Assembly (NCBI RefSeq): GCF_000975155.1
Contig: NZ_BBRG01000001.1
Span: 1,765,654-1,829,653, forward strand
Direction: 5' to 3'
From: Demequina globuliformis
GTDB taxonomy: Bacteria > Actinomycetota > Actinomycetes > Actinomycetales > Demequinaceae
Length of the DNA stretch: 64,000 nt
Part shown: positions 7,950 through 16,357 of the stretch, one piece after another
How positions within the stretch are numbered: the stretch's first letter is position 1
How the letters are laid out: every line of letters starts with the position of its first letter
Translations under genes and position numbers: made by a program
The notes under the pieces: generated by a model
What the model saw: only the letters and a program-made list of their open reading frames with translations
Database searches by the model: none
What the model was told of the DNA's origin: nothing

Positions 7950-9151
7950 GTGCGCGTCCAGGGGGCGTGCAGCTCGGCAAACGTCCGAGCGTGAAGCGCG
8001 ACGTCCTCGCACCAGCGTTCGATGTCACCCACCACGGGGTGGCGGTCATCGCCCTCACCCACCCACTCAATGTGGGACTCAGCGATGGGCCGGGGGTCGG
8101 GCGCCGTGCGCACGGCCTCCATGACGCGCATGAATGCGCCGGTGTCTCTGACGTCGCACGCCAGGGCGCGCCCGGGAGTGCGACGGCTCGCCAGGAGGTC
8201 TTCCAGCAGGTCCATGCGGCCGTAGTGCTTCTCGACATCCATGGTGGGCGTGACGACGCGCACCCGGTCGGTCTCGTACGCGAGCTCGATGCGGCCGCGG
8301 GTGCCGTGGATGATGACGCGGGCCGGCGTGCGCTCGGCCGCGCACAGGGTGAGACCAAAGCCGCACCGCACCCCGTCCGCGGTCAGAACCCGCACCGCAG
8401 ACGTGTCATCTGCCTCAATGTCATTGGCATGGTAGAGGTCAACGACCACATCCTGGACATCGTGGTTCCGTGTCGCGCCCGCCAGCCGCAGGCCCGTCGC
8501 AACCGCGTGCGCGAGCGGGTTCGTGACGACTCCGTCCACCACGTCGCGGCCATCGAGTTGGCGCCGCCCGGCCCACGGCGCCCGGGCCCAATAGCCCACG
8601 GTGCGCACCCACAGCCCCACCGCGCCCACGCCGGTGACCTCGCCAATCTCATCGTCCGCGACGAGTCGTTCAATAGCGCCGATGGCGTGAGAGCCGAACG
8701 TTTGAAAGCCCACCTGGCAAAGGCGCCCGGTTTCCTCTGCGACGGCCGCCAGCGCCGTGTGCTCCGCGAGGGACGCGGTGGTCGGCTTCTCGAGCAACAC
8801 GTCGACTCCGGCGCGCATGGCGACAGTGGCGAGGGGGAGGTGGGTCGGGATTGGGGTGGACAGAATGACGACGTCGGGACGAAGATCCGGCTCGGGCGCT
8901 GACAACAGGTCCCCAAGCGTTGGGAACCACGCGACGCCGGAGCCGTCCGCATCCGCGCCGTGGCGGGGGCCACTCGCGCCGCCGGTCGCCGGCGCGTCCT
9001 GGTCGGCGAGGGGGCGTGGATCCACCAGGGCGCACAGGGTGACGGCGCCGGTGGCCGCAAGCTCGCGAACGCGGCGGACGTGGGACCCGCCGTGCCCATG
9101 AATTCCGACGACCGCGACGCGAGGAACGCGGGTGGCGTCCGTGTCAGTCAT
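7946..9151 (-). CDS. Gfo/Idh/MocA family oxidoreductase
   Basis: This is a predicted NAD(P)-dependent sugar or sugar-acid dehydrogenase of 401 aa. The N-terminal Rossmann segment reads VAVVGIHGHGG (residues 12-22), with G-x-H-G-H-G rather than the classical GxGxxG. The family motif EKP is at 121-123. The C-terminal alpha/beta domain is complete. ATG 9151 overlaps the stop of the LacI-DUF6807 gene (ATGA) and starts at MTDTDATRVPRVAVVG; a much longer open frame upstream lies inside the neighbour. Co-translation with a DUF6807 protein suggests both act on the same compound. Confidence 0.88.
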   Translation of the reverse strand: MTDTDATRVPRVAVVGIHGHGGSHVRRVRELAATGAVTLCALVDPRPLADQDAPATGGASGPRHGADADGSGVAWFPTLGDLLSAPEPDLRPDVVILSTPIPTHLPLATVAMRAGVDVLLEKPTTASLAEHTALAAVAEETGRLCQVGFQTFGSHAIGAIERLVADDEIGEVTGVGAVGLWVRTVGYWARAPWAGRRQLDGRDVVDGVVTNPLAHAVATGLRLAGATRNHDVQDVVVDLYHANDIEADDTSAVRVLTADGVRCGFGLTLCAAERTPARVIIHGTRGRIELAYETDRVRVVTPTMDVEKHYGRMDLLEDLLASRRTPGRALACDVRDTGAFMRVMEAVRTAPDPRPIAESHIEWVGEGDDRHPVVGDIERWCEDVALHARTFAELHAPWTRT

Positions 9152-11166
9152 CTCAGTTGTGCGGCTTCCTGGGCGAGCGCGTGAGCGCGTTCGAGCGTGA
9201 CGGCACCATCGACGAGCACTGTGGTGATCGCGACCTCGACTGTTCCCCCGTCCGGCACCGACAGCGGCGTCTGCCACGCGAGCGCTGGTCCCGCGCCGGG
9301 GTACTCGGCTGCGCGCACGAACCACTCGCGAGGAGTGCCGTGTTGGACCGCGATCCACGTGCTCGTCACCCCGTCCTGGCTCTGCACAAAGGCCAGCCAG
9401 CCGGAGTCGGAGCCGTGCGCGCGCTCTTCACCTTCGCCGCGCTCGGATAGCACGGTCGTCGAGTCCGCCTTTGGCAGTCGCCAGAACCATCCCCCGTAGC
9501 CGGCACCCGGTCGCCCGTTGGTCGCAGGAGAGCCAATTGTGAGGGGGCCGTGGTCCGCGCGCAGAACGGTGCGCCACGACAGGGCCCACGCGCCGGCGCC
9601 GCCCGGGCGCTCGCCCGCGAACGCGTCGTCGGAGAGGAGGTGAGCGCTCAGCGTGCGGGACTCCTCCGCCTGCGGGAGCCCGTCCTCGTCGCGCCAGTGC
9701 ACGACTTCGTGCAGGACATGCGGGTCGACGTCGTCGATGCGCGCTCCGTCGCTCACCTGGGAGCCATGGTTGTGCAGCAGGGTTGGCCCCACGTCACGCA
9801 CAAAGGTGCGACCTCCCCAGTAGCTGGTGCCATTGACGTCCGGTACCGCCATCGACGCGCCGTAGTGGTGGCGGTGATCCACCGGACCCGAGTCGGTCAT
9901 GGCAGCGCCTGCCAACGTGTAGACGGGGTGCAGGTAGGGTCGCGGCGCGTGCACCTCGGGGATGGACTCGCCGGACTCGTACTGTGCCAACCGCGTGCCG
10001 GCGAGTTCAAGGATCGCGCCACCGGGCTGTGCGCGCCATTGGGGGCGAAGCGGAGCGGGCGCTATGGCCGGCGCGGCGCTCGCGGCCGGGGCATTTTCCG
10101 ACTCCGACGTTTCTGGTGCCGCCGGCGCCAGCCCACCCTGCGCCACGGTGCGAGGCACGGGGCCAGAGCTCGCCCGCACCACCAGGCGCGGCTCGAACTC
10201 GGTTGCGGTCGAGGCGTACCGGTCCTGATTCTCGATCACTGCGTGAAGCTCCTGCCATGCGTGGCGACCAAGGTCGTGCTGAGGCACGGCGGCGGTCGTA
10301 AGGGATGGGGTCGAGTACTGGGCAAGTTCAATGTCGTCGAATCCGGTCACGGAGATGTCGCCCGGCACCGCGACGCCAGCCTGGTTGAGGGCGGCGAGAA
10401 GCCCGAACGCGACCAAGTCGTTGAACGCGACCACGGCGGTGGCCCGCGCGGCAAGCACGGCGTCGCGCGACTCGTAGCCGTCTGACACGGTCGCGCCGCC
10501 TGCGACGTCGATGAGCTCCACCTGGGGGTGAAGCGCGAGGGCGTCCTTGAGGCCAGCCCTGCGGCGCACATCTGACGTGCTGAGCGGTGGGCCGGCAAGG
10601 TAAACGATCCGAGTGTGACCCAGCCCAATGAGGTGCGTGAGGACCGCTGCCGCTCCGGCACGGTAGTTGACGGTGACGGCGGGTGTGGTCGGGTCAGGGC
10701 TATCGCGGTTGACGAGCACCGCAGGCGCCGCCTGGGTAAGCAGGGCCGCGAGTTGCGTGTGGGCCATGCGCGGCGAGACCAGCGCGAGTGCGTCGCAGCG
10801 CATGCGTGCCTCCATCGCGATGGCGGCCTCTTCATCCGGGTTCTGGCCCGTATCTGCGACCAGCACGCGATAGCCGTGATGGGCTGCCGCCTCCGTCATG
10901 CCAGCGAGAACGTGCTGAAACATGGGGTTGGCGAGCTCAGGAACGACGAGGGCGACAGTCTCCGTGCGGCCGAGCGAGAGACTCCTGGCGACGTTGGAGG
11001 GTCGGTACTGGAGCTGGGAGGCGACCTCACGGACGCGCTCGCTGATTTCGGCTCCCACACTCACGCGACCGTTCATGACGCGCGACACGGTGGCGCGCGA
11101 CACGCCGGCTGCCTCGGCAACGTCGCCGATGGTGGCAGTCGCCCGCTTGGGGCTGACCTTGGGCAT
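9148..11166 (-). CDS. LacI-family regulator fused to a DUF6807 (PmoA-like) domain
   Basis: This is a 672-aa composite protein. Residues 12-65 form a LacI helix-turn-helix (TIGDVAEAAGVSRATVSRVMNG), 70-335 a periplasmic-binding-like effector domain ending in LVVRASS, 336-380 an Ala/Pro-rich linker, and about 382-672 a DUF6807/PmoA-type domain. The last domain shares RPYLxPxxTLAG (409-420), DHRHHYG (430-436) and WGGRTFVR (450-457) with the stand-alone protein at 50227-51138. The regulator part probably controls the divergent ABC operon at 11416 and its own operon. DUF6807 has no assigned reaction that I know of; histidines in the conserved DHxxHxG motif could bind a metal or sugar. It could be a regulator that is also an enzyme, or a second sensor. 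Confidence 0.9.
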   Translation of the reverse strand: MPKVSPKRATATIGDVAEAAGVSRATVSRVMNGRVSVGAEISERVREVASQLQYRPSNVARSLSLGRTETVALVVPELANPMFQHVLAGMTEAAAHHGYRVLVADTGQNPDEEAAIAMEARMRCDALALVSPRMAHTQLAALLTQAAPAVLVNRDSPDPTTPAVTVNYRAGAAAVLTHLIGLGHTRIVYLAGPPLSTSDVRRRAGLKDALALHPQVELIDVAGGATVSDGYESRDAVLAARATAVVAFNDLVAFGLLAALNQAGVAVPGDISVTGFDDIELAQYSTPSLTTAAVPQHDLGRHAWQELHAVIENQDRYASTATEFEPRLVVRASSGPVPRTVAQGGLAPAAPETSESENAPAASAAPAIAPAPLRPQWRAQPGGAILELAGTRLAQYESGESIPEVHAPRPYLHPVYTLAGAAMTDSGPVDHRHHYGASMAVPDVNGTSYWGGRTFVRDVGPTLLHNHGSQVSDGARIDDVDPHVLHEVVHWRDEDGLPQAEESRTLSAHLLSDDAFAGERPGGAGAWALSWRTVLRADHGPLTIGSPATNGRPGAGYGGWFWRLPKADSTTVLSERGEGEERAHGSDSGWLAFVQSQDGVTSTWIAVQHGTPREWFVRAAEYPGAGPALAWQTPLSVPDGGTVEVAITTVLVDGAVTLERAHALAQEAAQLR

Positions 11167-11260
11167 GAACCCTCCAGGTATTTCTCAGCTGTGTGGCACT
11201 TCTTTGTGCCCGCACCGCCGTCCGAGTGGCTGTGTCAATAATGTGACCGTACACCATTCC

Positions 11261-11307
11261 GAAACCGGTTGCTCGTATGCTACGTTGCTAATCGGAAAGC
11301 GGTTTCA
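11261..11307. promoter_or_regulatory. Two LacI-type operators in the divergent control region
   Basis: GAAACCGGTTGC (11261-11272) and GGAAAGCGGTTTCA (11294-11307) are similar palindromes whose centres lie about 34 bp apart, roughly three helical turns. They sit between the divergent LacI-DUF6807 and ABC transporter genes and are likely bound by that regulator. I could not fix a convincing -35/-10 pair. Confidence 0.6.
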
Positions 11308-11360
11308 CCGGCACTGGCGCCGGTGAAGTAGACCAGATCAACGACGATCCGGAGGGTTCC

Positions 11361-11432
11361 ATGAAGGAGCACCAGAACCGACGCCGCTCAGGCGTCGCAA
11401 CAGTGGGGGTGGCGTGTGTCCGTCGTCACTGA
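11361..11432 (+). CDS. Possible 23-codon leader ORF overlapping the permease start
   Basis: ATG 11361 follows CCGGAGGG with good spacing and opens a 23-codon frame (MKEHQNRRRSGV...) that ends at TGA 11430-11432, beyond the GTG start of the permease at 11416 in another frame. It carries the best ribosome binding site in the operon leader. It may couple translation to the permease, or be a chance frame. Confidence 0.35.
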   Translation: MKEHQNRRRSGVATVGVACVRRH

Positions 11433-12339
11433 GCTCGGCAAGAAGAAGAAGGGGCCATCGGCGTACCGCAAGGGTGACGCGAAGGCTGCTGCGTTCTTCT
11501 TGGCGCCATGGTTTGTAGGCCTGTTCCTCATCACCATCGGCCCTATGGCCGCGTCTGCCTACCTGTCCTTCACGGACTACAGCCTGCTGGAGGCGCCCAA
11601 CTGGATTGGGTTCGAGAACTACACCCGCATGTTCGAGGACCCGCGCCTACTGAACGCGCTGAAGGTCACGTTCCTCTATGTGTTCATCTCGGTGCCACTG
11701 CAGCTCGCTGCCGCACTCGCGCTAGCGCTGGTCCTGGACCGCGGCTTGCGCGGCCTCGCGATCTACCGGTCCGTGTACTACCTGCCCTCCCTCCTGGGTG
11801 GCTCCGTGGCCATCGCGCTGCTGTGGCGTCAGGTGTTTGGCGCAGACGGACTGGTGAATGGCTTCCTGGGCCTGTTCGGCATCCAGGGCGAAGGCTGGGT
11901 CTCTCATCCCGACTACGCGCTCGGCACGCTGATGATCCTCAACGTGTGGACCTTCGGTGCACCCATGATCATCTTCCTCGCTGGTCTGCGGCAGATTCCT
12001 CAGATGTACTACGAGGCGGCCTCGATTGACGGTGCCGGCAAGTGGCGCCAGTTCACGTCCGTCACGCTGCCGCTGCTGACCCCGATCATCTTCTTCAACC
12101 TGGTGCTGCAGGTGATCAACGCGTTCCAGACCTTCACCCAGGCCTATGTGGTCAGTGGCGGTACTGGTGGCCCGGCGGATTCCACGATGTTCTACACGCT
12201 GTACCTGTACCAAAAGGGCTTCGCGTCACTCGACATGGGCTACGCATCCGCCATGGCCTGGCTGCTCCTGGCCATCGTCGCGGGCATGACCGCGGTCAAC
12301 TTCCTCGCCTCTAAGTATTGGGTTTTCTACAATGACTAA
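11416..12339 (+). CDS. Sugar ABC transporter permease (MalF type)
   Basis: This is an inner-membrane permease of a CUT1-type importer, 307 aa with six predicted helices. The EAA loop reads EAASIDGAGKWRQFTSVTLPLL near residue 200, the contact site for the ATPase. GTG 11416 is preceded by GGGGGTGG and lies inside the leader frame at 11361. The partner permease follows with an 8-base overlap, and the binding protein comes last. No ATPase gene is in the operon, so the transporter must share a general MsmK/MsiK-like ATPase encoded elsewhere, as many actinobacterial CUT1 systems do. Confidence 0.93.
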   Translation: MSVVTELGKKKKGPSAYRKGDAKAAAFFLAPWFVGLFLITIGPMAASAYLSFTDYSLLEAPNWIGFENYTRMFEDPRLLNALKVTFLYVFISVPLQLAAALALALVLDRGLRGLAIYRSVYYLPSLLGGSVAIALLWRQVFGADGLVNGFLGLFGIQGEGWVSHPDYALGTLMILNVWTFGAPMIIFLAGLRQIPQMYYEAASIDGAGKWRQFTSVTLPLLTPIIFFNLVLQVINAFQTFTQAYVVSGGTGGPADSTMFYTLYLYQKGFASLDMGYASAMAWLLLAIVAGMTAVNFLASKYWVFYND

Positions 12340-13264
12340 TACCCCCGTGCGCGACGACGCGCCTCCCACGACGCCCACGCTCCAACAGCTGGCCGCGCAG
12401 ATGCCTGAGTCAGAGAGCCCCACAAAGCGGGCCTGGCGCGGACGCACCCGGTCTATCCTCAAGCACGCTGGCCTGATTCTGTTTGGCCTGATCATGCTGT
12501 ACCCGCTGCTGTGGATGATCGCGAGCTCGTTCAAGCCGGATGCGCTGATCTTCCGCGACCCCAGCCTGTGGCCAAGTGAAGTCACCCTCGACAACTACAC
12601 CGAGGGCTGGAACGCGCTTCTCCACCCTTTCCACCACTACTTGCTGAACTCGGCGATCATTGTGCTGGGGTCACTCATCGGCAACCTGGTGGCCTGCTCC
12701 ATGGCGGCCTACGCCTTCGCCCGCCTGAAGTTTCGGGGCCGGAACCTGTGGTTCGCGATCATGCTGATGTCGATCATGCTCCCCATCCACGTGATCATCG
12801 TGCCGCAGTACATCCTGTTCTCTGAGCTCAACTGGATCAATACGTTCCTGCCGCTCATCGTCCCCAAGCTCCTGGCCACGGACGCGTTCTTCATCTTCCT
12901 CATGGTGCAGTTCTTCCGCGGAATCCCCACCGAGCTTGATGAGGCAGCTCGCCTCGATGGGTGTGGCCACGGTCGCATCTACTTCCGCATCATGCTGCCG
13001 CTGTCGTTGCCGGCCTTGGCTACCACTGCGATCTTCACCTTCATCTGGACGTGGAACGACTTCTTCAGCCAGCTGATCTTCCTGACTCGGCCTGACATGT
13101 ACACCATGCCCATCGCCCTGCGCACCTTTATCGACGCCACGAGCGAGAGCTCGTGGGGCGCACTGTTCGCCATGTCGATTGTGTCGCTCATCCCGATCTT
13201 TCTGGTCTTCCTGTTTGGCCAGAAGTACCTCGTCAAGGGCATTGCCACGACGGGGCTCAAGTAG
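12332..13264 (+). CDS. Sugar ABC transporter permease (MalG type)
   Basis: This is the second membrane subunit of the importer, 310 aa. The N-terminal 40 residues are Pro/Thr-rich and cytoplasmic and are followed by six helices. The EAA motif is visible as DEAARLDGCGHGRIYFRIMLPL near residue 210. It overlaps the first permease by eight bases, so the two are probably made in equal amounts. The C-terminus KYLVKGIATTGLK is typical of MalG relatives. Confidence 0.93.
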   Translation: MTNTPVRDDAPPTTPTLQQLAAQMPESESPTKRAWRGRTRSILKHAGLILFGLIMLYPLLWMIASSFKPDALIFRDPSLWPSEVTLDNYTEGWNALLHPFHHYLLNSAIIVLGSLIGNLVACSMAAYAFARLKFRGRNLWFAIMLMSIMLPIHVIIVPQYILFSELNWINTFLPLIVPKLLATDAFFIFLMVQFFRGIPTELDEAARLDGCGHGRIYFRIMLPLSLPALATTAIFTFIWTWNDFFSQLIFLTRPDMYTMPIALRTFIDATSESSWGALFAMSIVSLIPIFLVFLFGQKYLVKGIATTGLK

Positions 13265-13330
13265 CACGACTCCAACTGGCCGGAAACCCCGACCGTCGAA
13301 CAACGAAGTTCCCAGTAAAAGGAGAAAAAA

Positions 13331-14707
13331 ATGCACAGTTCACTCAAGGGCCCGGGGGGCTCCACGAAGATGTGGTGGCGCACCAGCGCTGTCCTCGCCA
13401 TCGGTGTCCTGACTCTCGCCGCATGCAACGGAGACAGCGGAGCCGGCGGCACCGATGAGGAGCCCACTGACGCGGCCACCTCCGACACGGCGTCGAGCGA
13501 GGGCGGCGGCGCGGAAGGCGCAGCCGAGATCCGCTTCTCGTGGTGGGGCTCGGATGAGCGCCACACGGTGACGCAGGAAGTCATCGACCTGTTCATGGAG
13601 AAGAACCCCGACATCACCGTGGTTCCCGACTACACCGACTGGGGCGGCTACTGGGACAAGCTGGCGACCACCGTTGCCGGTGGTGACACCCCCGACGTCA
13701 TGACGCAGGAGGAGCGTTACCTCACCGACTATGCCAACCGTGGTGTGACAGCTGACCTGGCCGCACTTGGAGTTGACACGTCGATGGTCGATGCCTCCGT
13801 GCTGGACTCCGGGACCATTGATGGCGAGCTCGCGGGCGTGGCGACCGGTGTGAACGCCTACACGATCGTCGCCGACCCGCAGATGTTCGAAGAAGCGGGC
13901 GTGGAATGGCCCGACGACACCACGTGGACGTGGGAAGACTTCATGAACATCGCGACGGAAATCTCCGATGCGCTGGGTGACGGCGTCTACGGCGTCCAGG
14001 ACTTTGGTGGCAACGAGGCCGGCTTCAACATCTACGCGCGCCAGCAGGGCGAGTCCCTCTACGCGGAAGATGGCTCGCTGGGTTACTCAGACGAGACGCT
14101 GGAGGAGTGGTACCAGATGCTCGTCGACCTGCGTGAGTCAGGCGCCATGCCCGACGGTGCTCGCAGCGTGGAGATCGCCGAGGGTGGCCCGGAGCAGTCG
14201 CTCCTGGGCACCAACTCCGGCGCCATGGGCTTCTGGTGGTCGAACCAGCTGGGTGCGATCTCGAGCGCAGCCGGCCGCGACCTCGAACTCCTCCGCGTGC
14301 CCGGTGAATCCAGCGGCGAGCGCACCGGCATGTACTACAAGCCGGCGATGTTCTACTCGATCGCAGCCGACTCCGAGTACCCGGACGCGGCAGCCGCGTT
14401 CGTTGACTTCCTGATCAACGACCCCGACGCGGGCGCCTTGATTCTGTCTGACCGCGGTCTGAACGCCAACACCGAGGTTCGCGACTCGGTCTCCGGCATG
14501 CTTGACCCGCTGGAGGTTCAGGCCTCCGAGTTCCTGGGCGCGCTGTCGACGGAGATCGTTGACGGACCTCCCGCACCTCCGACCGGCGCCGCGGATGTTC
14601 CCGAGATCGCCGGCCGCATCAACGAGCAGCTGCTGTTCGACACGGTGTCCCCGGCTGACGCCGCGGCCCAGTTCACGTCAGAGGCGAACGCCGCGATCGG
14701 CCAGTAA
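13331..14707 (+). CDS. Extracellular sugar-binding lipoprotein (CUT1 ABC)
   Basis: This is the solute-binding subunit of the importer. A signal peptide ends in the lipobox LTLAAC with C32 as the lipidated cysteine. A Gly/Thr/Glu-rich linker (33-60) precedes a family 1 solute-binding fold (IRFSWWGSDERH at about 63). The many Trp and Asp residues fit binding of a neutral oligosaccharide. AAAAGGAG lies just before ATG 13331. It is the last gene of its operon, unlike the second ABC system in this window where the binding protein comes first. From the neighbouring PL11 gene, rhamnogalacturonan fragments are a plausible ligand; this is inference. Confidence 0.93.
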   Translation: MHSSLKGPGGSTKMWWRTSAVLAIGVLTLAACNGDSGAGGTDEEPTDAATSDTASSEGGGAEGAAEIRFSWWGSDERHTVTQEVIDLFMEKNPDITVVPDYTDWGGYWDKLATTVAGGDTPDVMTQEERYLTDYANRGVTADLAALGVDTSMVDASVLDSGTIDGELAGVATGVNAYTIVADPQMFEEAGVEWPDDTTWTWEDFMNIATEISDALGDGVYGVQDFGGNEAGFNIYARQQGESLYAEDGSLGYSDETLEEWYQMLVDLRESGAMPDGARSVEIAEGGPEQSLLGTNSGAMGFWWSNQLGAISSAAGRDLELLRVPGESSGERTGMYYKPAMFYSIAADSEYPDAAAAFVDFLINDPDAGALILSDRGLNANTEVRDSVSGMLDPLEVQASEFLGALSTEIVDGPPAPPTGAADVPEIAGRINEQLLFDTVSPADAAAQFTSEANAAIGQ

Positions 14708-14714
14708 CCCCCAC

Positions 14715-14748
14715 GGCTTTCCCGGGCGCTCTACCGCCCGGGAAAGCC
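14715..14748 (+). terminator. Hairpin terminator after the ABC operon
   Basis: A perfect 14-bp stem, GGCTTTCCCGGGCG (14715-14728) with 14735-14748, closes on a six-base loop eight bases after the binding-protein stop codon. Confidence 0.8.
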
Positions 14749-14765
14749 CGGGCTCGTGTGTGTGG

Positions 14766-14816
14766 CACGTGTGCCCCCACGGTGGACCGTCCTCATCCAC
14801 TGTGGGGGCACACGTG
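14766..14816. repeat. Long intergenic palindrome (variant D)
   Basis: CACGTGTGCCCCCAC (14766-14780) and its perfect reverse complement (14802-14816) flank an inner GTGGA/TCCAC stem, giving about 20 paired bases in 51. The architecture matches the palindromes at 28106, 45411 and 63953, but the sequence differs. It sits just after another terminator, so simple termination does not fully explain it. Confidence 0.6.
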
Positions 14817-14909
14817 TGTCTGGGCCTGGTCGGATTGGTTGGACTGGCGGGAAAGGGCTTTCCGCTCTAGGCTCTCCACGCAATAGTCGACTGGTAGCCA
14901 GGAGGGCGC

Positions 14910-16154
14910 GTGACGCACACGAGGGCCGATGCTCGGCTAACGCTGACGGTCGGGGTGTTCGTCGTCCTGGGGCTCATTCAGGCAGTGTGGCCACTGTCGA
15001 TGGACCTCTACCTGCCCGCGTTTCCCGCGATGGCCGTCGACCTGTCTGTGCCTGCCCAGACCGTTCAGGCCACCTTGACTGCCGCTTTCATTGGCATGGC
15101 GATTGGCCAGTTGGCGACAGGGCCCTGGTCCGACAGGGTGGGCCGGCTGCGGCCCATGGTGACCGCGTTGGTGGTCTATAGCGCCGGTTCAGTTGCGTGC
15201 GCTGTCGCGGCGACCGCTCCGGTGTTGGTGGGAGCGCGGTTCGTCCAAGGCTTGGGGGCGGCGGGCGCCTCGGTGATCACGATCGCGATCGTGCGCGACG
15301 CTGCCGAGGGCAGCGCCATGGTCCGGGCGCTCGCCCGGCTTCAGATGGTCAACGGGATCTTCGTCGTCCTCGCTCCGTCGATGGGTGCATACCTCCTGAT
15401 CGTGATGCCGTGGCGGGGCCTTTTCTGGGTGCTCGCGGCGGCCGGTGTGGTGCTCATCGTGCTCACTTTGGCGGTGCTCGCGCGGCGGCTTCCGCCCGTC
15501 CCTACCGGTCAGGAGCGCCCCCGTGTCGCCCTTTATGGTCCACTCGCACGGGACCCGCGGTATCTGCTGCTGGCGGCTGCCTCCGGGATGCTCTTCGCGT
15601 CGATGATGGCCTACATGGCGTCGTCCGCATTCATCTTTCAGGGGACGTTTGGGCTAACGGAGGCGTCCTACGCTGTGATCTTTGGCGGTCACGGACTGCT
15701 CATGATTGCAGGCGCGCAGACCAGTGCGGCCTTGTCTTCGCGGCTCGCGCCCATGCGCGTCGCTACCGTCGGCGTTGGTGTCCTGATCGTCGCGGCCGGA
15801 GCCACGATCGTGCTCGGCGTCGCTACTGGTCAGTCGCAGTTGTGGGCCTTCGTCGCGCCGTTGTTGGTGTTCACGACGGCGTTTGGGTTCGTGGGGCCAG
15901 CGCTGGCGACCAGCGTGCTGCGCGATCACCGCGACCGGGCAGGTGCAGCTGCCTCGATCGAAGGTGCGGCGCGCATGGTTTTCGGGGCAGTGGCCGCGCC
16001 GGTAGCCGGGGCGCTCGGGGCAACGAGTTCAGTCGCGATTGGCTCCGTGATGCTGGTGCTTGTCCTGGCGGCAGCAGGTTTGGTGACTGCGGCATCGGCC
16101 CGGGACAGGCGCACTCTGCGTGACGCGCGAGTCTCGGCTAGCTCTGCGGCTTGA
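14910..16154 (+). CDS. MFS drug-resistance transporter, Bcr/CflA subfamily
   Basis: This is a 12-helix proton-driven exporter, 414 aa. The N-terminus has the Bcr/CflA signature PLSMDLYLPAFPAMA, and loop 2-3 carries GPWSDRVGRLRPM, the MFS motif A. ARFVQGLGAAGASV, typical of this subfamily, follows. GTG 14910 has GGAGGGCG upstream. It stands alone between the ABC operon and the PL11 gene. The substrate is unknown; members export drugs or small metabolites. Confidence 0.9.
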   Translation: MTHTRADARLTLTVGVFVVLGLIQAVWPLSMDLYLPAFPAMAVDLSVPAQTVQATLTAAFIGMAIGQLATGPWSDRVGRLRPMVTALVVYSAGSVACAVAATAPVLVGARFVQGLGAAGASVITIAIVRDAAEGSAMVRALARLQMVNGIFVVLAPSMGAYLLIVMPWRGLFWVLAAAGVVLIVLTLAVLARRLPPVPTGQERPRVALYGPLARDPRYLLLAAASGMLFASMMAYMASSAFIFQGTFGLTEASYAVIFGGHGLLMIAGAQTSAALSSRLAPMRVATVGVGVLIVAAGATIVLGVATGQSQLWAFVAPLLVFTTAFGFVGPALATSVLRDHRDRAGAAASIEGAARMVFGAVAAPVAGALGATSSVAIGSVMLVLVLAAAGLVTAASARDRRTLRDARVSASSAA

Positions 16155-16247
16155 GCCTCCGGCTCGCCCGCGGTTCCGGCGATCGCGCTCATGATCGGGG
16201 CCAAGGCGGACACGTGCCAGCAGGTGTGTCCGGTATGTCACCAATCC

Positions 16248-16300
16248 TTGCTTTTGAACGATTCAGGCGGTAGCGTCCTCGCTACACGGAAAGCGTTTCC
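16248..16300 (+). promoter_or_regulatory. PL11 gene promoter with both operator types
   Basis: TTGCTT (16248-16253) and TAGCGT (16271-16276) are spaced 17 bp and fit a sigma-70 type promoter. A rha-type box, TTGAACGATTCAG (16254-16266, one base shorter than the consensus), fills the spacer. A perfect 13-bp palindrome GGAAAGCGTTTCC (16288-16300) lies just after the predicted start. The gene thus appears to be under two LacI-family regulators. Confidence 0.6.
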
Positions 16301-16357
16301 CACGGCGGGATCTCCTGCCTGTCCCCGAGGGCTTGACGCCCAGAAAAGGATTCAACG

